64,000 bases of DNA from Siphonodentalium dalli. Lineage: Eukaryota; Mollusca; Scaphopoda; Gadilida; Siphonodentaliidae. The position numbers and the translations under genes were made by a program. The stretch covers positions 191,400,369 through 191,464,368 of the forward strand of contig CP136061.1 of assembly GCA_032622095.1 (NCBI GenBank), read 5' to 3'. Of this stretch, positions 54,256-64,000 are shown one piece after another; position 1 is the first letter of the stretch; each line of letters opens with the position of its first letter. The notes beneath the pieces were generated by a model, which was not told the origin of the DNA, did not search any database, and saw only the letters and a list, made by a program, of their open reading frames with translations.

Positions 54256-57195
54256 TATTTCAAGAGTCAAAGTCGGGTTGAAAAATGGGAAATTAAGTAT
54301 AATATTTACTTCTCGATTTGGGATGCATATATCTCCGTCAAAGGTATCTTGCCCACTGAACTATATGGTATATTATCCCAAGTAGGAGGGGTTAACTCTC
54401 TGAGTTGAAAAAAACGTACGGAAATTCTATGGTACATATCTTCTGTCATGTTCATGACCTGTGTAATCACGTGGTTTCTGACACGTAGTGAAAGAATCGC
54501 CATATTTTTTTCCCTCCTCACCAGGACGGGTGCAAAAAGAATCTCTCACAAAGAATACGAAGCTAAGTTGCAGTTTGTATAGCAAAAACAGTTTTGTTTT
54601 TGTTTTATACAAACAACATTATTTCTTTGCTTATAGTTGAAAATTATGTAACGATTCACATAAAGATTACGACGGTTTGTTCCGAATATAATAATATCGG
54701 AATCGGTTGACTCGTTTCGTTTTAACCGACTTTGTCTTCCATAATTTTAATCGGTCAATGATTTAATATCCGTTTTCTGTGCAGACAATGCAACGTTTCT
54801 GGCCTATTAAAGGCAGAACATTCGAGGCACCATTGGATATGACTAAAGACGCTGATCGTTTTCTTTATAACAAATCTATGGCATACAGGTGACGTGTTAT
54901 TTAAGTTACCACGTGCGTTGATGGTGGTTAAAGGTATCACGAAATTAGGTGACTTATTTTCGAGTTCATTTTTTCGTTTGACGCCTTTCTTTATACGTTG
55001 ACAATCATCGTCTGGTGTACAACTGACGGACAAAGCAGTGTTTAAACGCTTGTGAAATATGCTGATAGGATTGTAAAATCCCGAATGTCACTTTGAACCT
55101 TTTTCACCCTGGATGATCAACAATGGGGCCGTTACTGCCTTGGTTGCCACATGGTAACATAACACAACAGGTGTATTTGTGATTGTTCGCAATCACATTA
55201 ATTACTTTCACAGGACTGCTTATCGAGGTAAGACCAGGTTCATGAATCGCCTTCCCCGTAGCTCCCCTTGAAGTCGCTTCCCTCGTTTCGAGGTCCCAAG
55301 AGTTGAGAACGAAAGTCGATATATAGGGTTCCTCTAATTGGCGTAATTAGCACTCGGAGCGATAGTCACACCACACAGGACGCGGGTTGGGGCTACCCAT
55401 CGAACCCGTAGCTCACACGAGTTGCTTCCCCTAGGACACGGACAAACTCGCGGGGAAGGATCCAGAGACTTTTTGTTTGGGGACACCTGTTCTGTATTTG
55501 AGTATGTGCCCATATAAATTTGGATGTTAAAATATTCAGGACTGGATACTTGATTGTGCAAATAAAGGCTCCATATTATAGACTATATATCATCTGCGGG
55601 CTGATGATTTGCATTACTAGGACATTTTGTTGAATTGTAGAAAAATTCCTTGAAAATATGGAAGATCCAACTGGAATAAATACTATCTACATGGAATTTG
55701 GGTACATTTGGGTCTCTATAGTTTGGGCACCCAAACCTGTAACAGGTATCAAAACATCCCTGTATCCTTCTCTGACTTGCCGATATATCGTGTTCCTCTA
55801 ATTGGCGTAATTAGCACTCGGGGCGATAGTCACACCAAACAGGCGCGGGTTGGGGCTACCCATTGAACCCATGAGTCACATTGGTGCGCTCCCTGGACTA
55901 TCGAATGGGACGTCAATCTGCTTCTGCGGGTCGACCGTTGGCTGTCGACGTGCCCCGGACGGCTGTGACCACTGAGCTCTACTAAAACACTCGACACACG
56001 CCGTCCATCGCTACAAGTCGTCATCTCGGGGTCAGCGCGGCTGGGGGATACACCCTCGGTGATCCCTGACCATGCTCTCCGGTGCCTTATGATCGTAGTG
56101 TGTGGAAATTTGGGCTAAAATTACTAGTCGAATGGCCATTTTACTTTGTCTCAATTCCAATTAGGAGACTTTTTCTCAATTTATTACATTTACGCAATTA
56201 TTTGGCACCTGAAAGTTTATCCTCCATGCCTTCTGCCCCAGCTGGGCTTGGAATGGGATCACAGTTCACAGGCTTGTTTCCTCCTTATTATAAGTCCCCA
56301 CTTCCGGGGGCTTGGCTGACAGGTTACTGGCCGCATTCTGGCCAACAGCTGCCAGTAACTTCGGGTTTGATTTTAAATGAAAACAAAAGATCTTATTCCC
56401 TGACGCCATTATAGCAGGAAGCTTGCTTGGGAACTGGTACCTACTAACCTCCCATCGCCAGTTCGGTCGGTTGGATATCGGGATCGGTCCTGCTGCTGCT
56501 CCACCCCGAGATGTACAGGCTTTGGACATTCCTCCGGGGTCCCCAATGACCAGACCTCACATGCAATTAGAAATGAAGCTTGTCATGGTGTATTGTGCTG
56601 TTAACACTCCATCGACGGATGGAGATCAGGATCAGATCGAGCAGTCGCTCCAGCACGAGGTGAAAGGGCTTTCGACATTCCTTTCGGGTCACCTTTACAT
56701 GCGCTTACGAGGGAGCTCAGTTAGTTGTTCAGGGTTCTCTGATGCAGCCAAGCGCAGGAAGAAAATTAATGTCGAATTTTGATTAGCAAATAACCTCAGA
56801 TTGACATGATTTGATAGCATTGTTCTACAATCATTTACAATTTAACAGAACATCAGAGTGCTTTCCCTTGTTTAGAGGGTTCCAAGGAAGCGATAGAAAC
56901 CTTTACGACCAGGACACTGTCACTTGTCGATGTATAGTGTTCCCTTCATTGGCGTAATTAGCACTCAGGATGATAGTCCCACCAAACAGGTCGCGGGTTG
57001 GGGCTACCCATCGAACCCATTGGCCGCATTTGGTGGGCTTTCTGGACTATTGACAGGGACTCCAAGTCGGATACTACGGGACGACTGTTGGCATACCCTG
57101 GGACAGTCAAATGAGGAAATAGGATACAAGTTGCATGGCTTTTGTTAGCATTTGGGTAGCAACTTGCCCTGTGATGCCGGTCAGTTTGTACCCTG

Positions 57196-57285
57196 CTTAA
57201 CATCGTCAGAGATGGGTGGTTATGCCATCGGACTGCACACTTGGCGACCTGGGTTCGACCTTCCTGAGAGGTATTCAACCATTTT
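57196..57285 (+). other. tRNA-like module in element 4
   Basis: gggtggttatgccatcggac, then gcacacttggcgacctgggt and ttcgacc, a good B-box match. Counterpart of 27917-27990 in element 1. The 5-prime part is degraded. Confidence 0.55.
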
Positions 57286-59200
57286 ACTGTTCTCGGGTTG
57301 GGATGTGTTCAACTTTTTGCTTTAGAAGTGGTTGCTTCTTTCCATGTTCCATCCAGCTCTTTCATGGTCACAGGCTTTGCTGGAGAATGTCTATAGTCAT
57401 TCATATCACTAGATTAGTATATGACTCTCGCCCTTTCATTTTCCTGACTTTTTAAGACGTGTTCTGGACTGGTTCGGGTGCTCGATAGGGTAAATATTTA
57501 CATCTCGATTTGGGACGCAAGAATCAGAGATCAACAAGCATACATGCTTTATCTCCGACCTCGCTGTGTTTCAGTAATAGTTACGAATGACATATATTTT
57601 GTCTTCAGGTTGCTTTCAGTGCTAACTCAACATGGATTTCACTTTTGTTGTCCAGTCATACATAGATGAGTCCATTATCCATGGTTCGACATATGCTCAT
57701 ATTTCCGCTAAAGGAAGCCGTTCACACTGAACTATATGGATAGATGTCCTGCGTTTGTAAAACCATAGTAGAAAAGGGGTTAACTTTTTGTGTGTGGTCG
57801 CCTACGGTACCTCGCGGTCTTGCTCGGATTAGTCACGCATGCGCAGTCCCAATATAACCGACTGAATCCGCCAGTTTATTTTCTGCTACCAAAGAGAGAA
57901 GTCTAAAGGGAGTATTGTTCCGAATTTGTCGTTTAACAACTAGACAACAAATTCAATTTATCGATACAATAATTACTGGTCGCCTACGCGTTAGTTTTTA
58001 GAATTATTGTTTCGAATTCACGGACCGTTTTGCTTCAAAACATACAATTGTTCCGTGTTTTCGAATAGGCGGCGGACTTAATATTTTTCGAATCTGAAAA
58101 TCGACATTTCGCCATAATCAGCCGCCATTTCAAGGCCATACGAGGCGCATAGACTATTGTGAACAATTCATCTATGTAATTATTATAGAACCTATAAGGT
58201 ATGATATAATTTGTCAGATATAAAAAATGCCACGTGTTTGTTACCGGAAGTCTCCTAATTTCGTGGGAATTTATTTACGCGTGAACATTTATTTAGCAAT
58301 AATTCCCATCGCTACTGACGCTATTTATCATAATGTTATGAACTACATTCTTTCTCATAATACTTTGTTGTTTTATGGCTCAATACAACTGATCCAGATG
58401 TGTTGGTCACATTTGAACTTAAAAGTTGATTACAATTTACATCTGGGTTTATCAATTCAATGTAAAAACAGTAGTGTCATTATTACTTTAATAAATTGAC
58501 AGAGATTGATATTGGACAAGTGTTATAATTATGTTCATGGTTTGATTCTCGTAACGGAGCATCACCTTCAATGTAAAAATCTCAGCCATGTGCTAGCGGA
58601 CCGGGGATTGCACCCTGGTCAGGGTATTCTGACAGAAATCAGAACTCGGTCCGATACCAAGTTTGTCAGGCTAACAAGTCCCATTTGAGATTACTGAATA
58701 AAATCCGAATGCAAATGCCGATTTTCCCCATTACAACACTTGTTCAGGTATGTTGTCGTGGGTGCACTACGCTGCACATGTACACACCTAGGTGTGTGCA
58801 TGTTACAGAACACTACTGGAGTCGCTAGATCTCATCTAAACAACATGCTTTCACAAAATACTTTGTGTTTTCTGTTTTAATACTGTCACACATGTCTCCT
58901 ATGATTTAGATGTGTTGGTCGACGCTTGAATTTATCAGACTACAGTTTATCAATATCAGAAAAATAATGACTGTTGTCGTACTAAGATTCGTTAGTGTCA
59001 TTAATTTCAGACAGGGATTGACATCTGACAGGAGTCAGAATTCTGTTGAGTACATGATTCGATTCTCGTACAGTGCTTCAACTTCACTGTCAAAATTTAT
59101 AACTGCTAGCATTTAATGATTGCAAGCATGACACTAAAATTAATCGTGATGACAGTTTCACTATTGTCTCAATTCCAGATTTTAGTTATTCTGAATTGTA

Positions 59201-59796
59201 TCCAAAAATTAACCCATCCTTTCAAAATTGCTGGGTTGTATCTCGACAAAATGGTGTCTCCTTCCGGAATACAAACATAATTGCTTTCCTTCCTGTGTAG
59301 GTTTACCGAAAAGAAGCGGGGGGGGGGGGGGGGCTCTAATTGGGACACAAAATTACAAATCATGGGTGCTCCGGTTTGCATTCTAGAGTAAGGCAAGAGG
59401 CTTATCGTCACTCTGACGGTGTTTACTCATGGTTTCACTATCTAAAAATATATTTGAAGATACTTTGGTTTGAACAACCTTTCCCCTTCTTGATTATCCA
59501 AAAATTAACCCATCCTTTCAAAATTGCTGGGTTGTATCTCGACAAAATGGTGTCTCCTTCCGGAATACAAACATAATTGCTTTCCTTCCTGTGTAGGTTT
59601 ACCGAAAAGAAGCGGGGGGGGGGGGGGGGATATGGCTCTAATTGGGACACAAAATTACAAATCATGGGTGCTCCGGTTTGCATTCTAGAGTAAGGCAAGA
59701 GGCTTATCGTCACTCTGACGGTGTTTACTCATGGTTTCACTATCTAAAAATATATTTGAAGATACTTTGGTTTGAACAACCTTTCCCCTTCTTGAT
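59201..59796. repeat. 296-bp tandem duplication with poly-G tracts in element 3
   Basis: tccaaaaattaacccatcct starts at 59201 and again at 59497. The copies are almost identical, differing mainly by the poly-G run (about 59321 and 59616) and a few bases after it. Confidence 0.95.
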
Positions 59797-61129
59797 TCAA
59801 TTATGTGAATGATTCCAGCCTGACAGGTATTTAGAGTCGTGGTGAATTGACCCCTCCAGGTAACTGGCCCACTGGCAATAACTAGGCGACCGTGGCCTGG
59901 ATGACGTTCCCCAATGAATAACGATATAATAGCAGTGGTATTCCAAGACGAGGAAGGTGGGGGGAGACATTATTTATGACAAGTAACCATATCAAATGTG
60001 AGCTTGGTACAAGAACAGGCTGTACATCCAATACAGCATGTATTGTTCATAAAGGGCATGGTAGGTATTTTGAAGGTATTCATGGACTAGTTGGAGTCTC
60101 AATGAATTTTAAAATATATACGTGTCCCGACCTTTCATACCGTTGATATGGCGAATATACTTTCACACACGAATGAAGCATATTTACATGGAAAGCATTT
60201 ATATTGCCATGTGTCCCACGACCACTGCCAATAGCCTTTCTGACAAGAGGCCATCAGCATGGCTCTTCATACTTCTATTGCCCATATCAATTTGATTATC
60301 TGGCACATAGACAATAAAACAGGCAAAGACGTTTGCGCTGTCCAGCTAAGCTTTCGAGGAAGCTCATTGACCAGCATTACCGACCTTTCCTAAGACGCAG
60401 GCAGGGGACCACCCCGTTCGAGTGGCATCCCATCCCCATGGCACAGATGCCCGATCATAAGGGCCTGAAGCCATGCTGCCAACTGCGCATTTCGGTCTAT
60501 GCTGTCCTCTCTTCCTTAAACATGCCATAAGCGGGACCACTTAGGTCGGGGGAGTTCCTCTCTATCTTGGCTCTTCAAATTAAAATAAAACAACATTATA
60601 AAGGGATGTGTATCCTTTACTAGGAGGATGATAATTTCATTCCTTTCCTTCCTAGGGGAGCCATTTTTAGAGCGGGTCTTCCCCTAGTTTGCTGCATGCT
60701 TCACACTAACCGACCTATCACACACCTAGGTCGTTCTGCTGCATGTTTGGGGGGGCAGAGGCTCAGACCTGAATATTCCGTATGATGACCGTGAAAATTT
60801 ACCTGTGTTCATCATCTGACTACATTTTACATCATTTGAACTGATTTCGGTTGTAGAAGGCGCACCTTCATTTCTTAGAATCGGATCGCGGTGGGTATTC
60901 CGCTGGGAACGCGGACTGCTCTCAGGTGCCTAGTGGTCGTGATGGCCTAATAATAGTAATGTGTGTGGATTTAGGCTGAACATAATACTTGTGATTGCAC
61001 ATTTTGCTGTCTGTCTCCATTCCAAAGGATGGTGCTCGTTGGGAAATTTCTCCGAAATTAATACTCGTACCGACACTATTGTTTTGGCACCTGAGAGTAT
61101 GCTTTCTCATTGGATGCTCTGGTCACCTG

Positions 61130-61640
61130 CGGTGTTCGGCCATGTTCTCTGTGGGGCTATATATATATCTTTAATGATACATTGGATTGTGCCAGGGATC
61201 TCTGCTCTGGCTCCGACCATTGGATTGTTGGGCGCAGCTTTAGTAGGGTCTTCTGACATGATCTCATGATGACTTATATATCACCATGATATATCTATTA
61301 TATCATTTTATATATCTATATATGCGAAAGATTTGTGTCACCGGGTTTCTGCAATGATATCTTGTGAAACGGTGATACATAGGTACCTCAGAGACATGAG
61401 ACATGTTCTCTGTGGGGTTGTATATCTATATTTAGTGATACGTTGGATCATGACAGGGAGCTGTGATCTGGCTCCGCCCATTAGATTGATGGGCGCAGCT
61501 TTGGAAGGGCCTTCTGACATGATCTCATGAGGAAAACTTAATATGTATATCCCCCGGATATATATATTATATCATTTTATATATATATATACGCAATGTG
61601 TATATTGTGATACATAGGTACCTCAGGGACATGTGAACGT
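61130..61640. repeat. About 264-bp tandem duplication in element 3
   Basis: catgttctctgtggggctat near 61141 and catgttctctgtggggttgt near 61405, followed in both by ggcgcagcttt, cttctgacatgatctcatga and a tatatcatttt stretch. The copies are moderately diverged. Confidence 0.88.
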
Positions 61641-62578
61641 GTGATAACTGTTCTAAGGGCAGGACCAGTTCACGCTCCTCCGGTGACGTATCAATTCGTT
61701 GGTTCAACCAATTCGTGGGGATACGTCTGGTGGAGCTGCAGGGGTACTTTGGACCTCCAGGCCATTTGGCCCCCACCAGACGCTAGCGGTTCTGGGCGCT
61801 AAAGCTGCCAAATAATCGAGTGCGTACGTATCGACACCGGCTGGATGGCCTTAGGCAGCTTAAGCGTAGGGCAGGGGCCGTACCCATGAGGTAAAGCGCC
61901 GAGTCCCCCTGGTCACGATCGAATTAACGACACGGCCTTGCCTGCCACTCCTCCGTGAAGGGATCGGAGAAAAATGACCTCTCCCCACCCTCCAGCTTGG
62001 CCAGGATATTAGCTTGGGCATGACCACCTGCAGCATGCGATGGTGGGGGCTCCCTCTGATCCGATGGCTTGACTCGCTTATAGTTGTATAACCCATTGGG
62101 GCTGGTGGGCTCTCCATTTGATACTTGTACCATAGATTGGGCATCAGGTTATCTGCCATTTGCATTGGTGAACAGCAGTTAGTTAAACTCTTAATGTTGG
62201 TTGTCTTGCCATCTTTAGAGTGGGCCTCCTCCAGTGCAGGTCGTTATGTCGCTAAGGCGGAGAGGGAGTTAGTCTCCTCGAATCTCAAAATCGGCTGGAT
62301 TCTTAGAACTGACGGATGAAGAACAGAGAATTGCTCAGTTCGCTCGCAATTCTGAATTGAATGGCACCACCTGGGATGTTGCTTCCAAAAAACAAGGGGG
62401 GGAGGTACATGTTTGGGCAATATAGCACTCTAATTATATGAGTTATTTCACGTACCTAATCATAACAGATTCATTAAAGAGTTCATATTTAGGTACAATC
62501 TGTTTTAGAAGAGTGCATTCCCTCCAAAATTTGGCTATTAACTTTATTGCTCGTGCCTCCTCCTGGGCTTGCATTCTA

Positions 62579-62678
62579 ATCCATATAGTTCAGTGTGAAC
62601 GGCTTCCTTTAGCGGAAATATGATATTTTTAAAAATATAATATATATTTCCTTAAAGAAAGCCTGAACACTGAACTAT
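62579..62678. repeat. Internal complementary region of element 3
   Basis: atagttcagtgtgaacggct then tcctttagcggaaatatgat corresponds to the inverted left end; atttttaaaaatataatata to gcctgaacactgaactat to the inverted right end. Confidence 0.9.
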
Positions 62679-63799
62679 CATAGGGCCCTCCCATGGCGGT
62701 GCCATTCCCAACCCCGCAACTCGCCAATCTCCTGATTGAGTTGAAAATAAACTGGCGGATTCAGTCGGTTATATTGGGACTGCGCATGCGTGACTAATCC
62801 GAGCAAGACAGCGAGGTACCGTAGGTGACCACACACAAAAAGTTAACCCCTTTTCTACTATGGTTTTACAAACGCAGAACATCTATCCATATAGTTCAGT
62901 GTTCAGGCTTTCTTTAAGGAAATATATATTATATTTTTAAAAATATCATTTTCAGAACACTGTTGACATGAGGTCTCGTTCAGCACCCCACTCGGTCCTT
63001 TGCTGACCTCAGCGATTGCCAATGCAGGATAATGTTGCACCTGTGGGGCAGCATATGAATCGTGTTGGGCACAATTCATAAAGTTTCATTACATACCTGC
63101 CGTCGGTTTCTGCTGGTTTTGGGCTTGTGCCACAATCCTGATGCCTCGTTAGTCCAATTTTTGTTTTGTGGATTTCCACCTTAACGATATTGGAATTTCG
63201 GTTCCTGGATGCCTTTCTGTCATGGATTCAGTAGCCTGTGATTGGTCAGTTGGGTTTAACTGTGTGGGTGGGCATTTCCATATTTGGGAACGTCATCGGG
63301 GAAAAAATGTTATGGCTTATTACATCTTAGTCGGTCATATCTCGAACTCCAGGCTTCAAACTAAGTTTTCTGCTGTGAAACTCCAATTCTGAGCCCTGTT
63401 CTTCATACGGCCTGAGCCTTGCAATGTATGTCTGTGTAATACCCATTCGCTTCCCGGTCAGGCTATTGGTCACTGATACCTCCTCCTTATCGACAATGGC
63501 ATGTCTCCAAGTAGTTGGTGTCGGGCCCTTTCTTGGGAGCTTGCAGCTGGTTTTTCATCGGGCTCTCATCGTGTACTGGGACACGGCCCAACCCACTCAC
63601 GATTTGGGTCGGGGGTGGGTTCTATTGTTTTTAAGGGGGGTCTTCGTTATTACTTGCGGCTTTTGCTGCCTGGGTTAGCCTGTTAGGTGTGGTATTAGTA
63701 TTTAGCCATCCCTGGGTTTATAATACCCGGCTGGGGATTTCTTGTCAACGGGTATTTTTCTATTTCCATTTCCTTCGAACATGGATGCTTCTCCCCTTT

Positions 63800-63800
<1 letters not shown>

Positions 63801-63851
<51 letters not shown>
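63801..63851. repeat. Homopolymer of 51 G
   Basis: An uninterrupted run of G between cccctttc and tgttacccg inside element 4. The overlapping 69-codon ORF is only a polyglycine reading of it. Confidence 0.98.
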
Positions 63852-63852
<1 letters not shown>

Positions 63853-64000
63853 GTTACCCGTACCTTTCCCGGCAAGTACTCGGCTGATACATTATTAGCC
63901 CTAAGTTCCGATGCGAATGTCGTATCCGACTATCCATCTCCAGGTCTTCTGAAGCTATTTACTTTACTTGCAGGGGTCTTAAACTCTTTAAGTGGCCACT

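Larger units (their letters stand above)
57701..62949. mobile_element. Element 3: DIRS-like element nested in element 4, about 5.2 kb
   Basis: Inverted terminal repeats 57724-57883 and 62742-62901 (cactgaactatatggataga inward). The internal complementary region 62579-62678 is the inverted join of its own left outer (cggcttcctttagcgg) and right outer (ccttaaagaaagcctgaac) ends. The flanks share (T)CAT. Element 4's sequence is on both sides. It shares with element 2 the block before the internal region (gtgcctcctcctgggcttgc) and a leader with tctcctaatttcgtg. No recognisable recombinase or polymerase; ORFs reach about 100 codons. Confidence 0.8.
54330..64000. mobile_element. Element 4: DIRS-like element, right end outside the window, interrupted by element 3
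   Basis: The left end tatctccgtcaaaggtatct and actgaactatatggtatat match element 1 almost exactly. Inward it shares with element 1 the leader module (about 54830-54980), the cgtaattagcactcgg modules, the QAASN-type minus-strand stretch near 56340, the tRNA-like module (57196-57285), and, after element 3, ggttttgggcttgtgccaca (63116) and tccttatcgacaatggca (63484). From element 1's length the right end is expected about 1-1.5 kb past 64000. No long ORF is seen. Confidence 0.75.

Noticed and set aside
55214-55228. Possible tiny exon (ttactttcacag / gactgcttatcgag / gtaaga)
   Set aside because: Only 14 nt, inside element 4, and it would break the frame after exon 22 without adding any family-like sequence.

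Overview
The window is animal nuclear DNA, AT-rich and crowded with repeats. Its only recognisable host gene is a long stretch of a CEP162 (KIAA1009/QN1) homologue on the + strand. Twenty-two exons (2273-53950) join without a frame error or stop into 866 codons, with GT-AG introns throughout. The N-terminal start and roughly the last third of the protein lie outside the window. The exon sequence and the style of the repeats suggest a lophotrochozoan invertebrate, most likely a mollusc and perhaps a bivalve; the species cannot be read from the sequence. No tRNA, rRNA, CRISPR, operon or convincing second gene was seen. Almost all short ORFs outside the exons fall in repeats.

Layout: 1-2272 is upstream flank or intron with a large fold-back element. 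Between 2273 and 25689, eleven small exons encode the acidic and Ser/Thr-rich N-terminal half, separated by introns packed with palindromic mini-elements (a TA-flanked family and several TTAA-flanked families), minisatellites and dispersed repeats. Between 25690 and 34579 an 8.9-kb intron holds a 4.7-kb inverted-repeat element (element 1). Between 34580 and 47583 ten exons carry the linker and the start of the coiled-coil half. Between 47584 and 53731 an intron is almost filled by a second such element (element 2), which stops about 50 bp before exon 22 (53732-53950). From 54330 to the window end lies a fourth element (element 4), with a third (element 3, 57701-62949) inserted in it.

The most interesting content is this set of four related 4.7-5.3 kb elements. 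Each of the three complete ones has long terminal inverted repeats and, just inside the right repeat, a ~100-bp internal region that is the reverse complement of its own two outer ends joined head to tail. That is the layout of DIRS-type tyrosine-recombinase retroelements (inverted terminal repeats plus an internal complementary region), and in each copy the internal region matches that copy's own ends. None contains a recognisable reverse transcriptase, recombinase or long ORF. They look like a non-autonomous DIRS-like family, with two subfamilies (1+4 and 2+3), a nested insertion, a comparable uninterrupted site in a paralogue, and a tRNA-like internal module.

The exon set should make a centriole distal-end, microtubule-associated ciliary protein. 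The repeats have no evident role in it, though several sit very close to splice sites: a 37-bp unit containing the exon-22 donor is triplicated, a TA-family element starts 14 bp after the exon-14 donor, and an inverted-repeat pair brackets exons 12 and 13.
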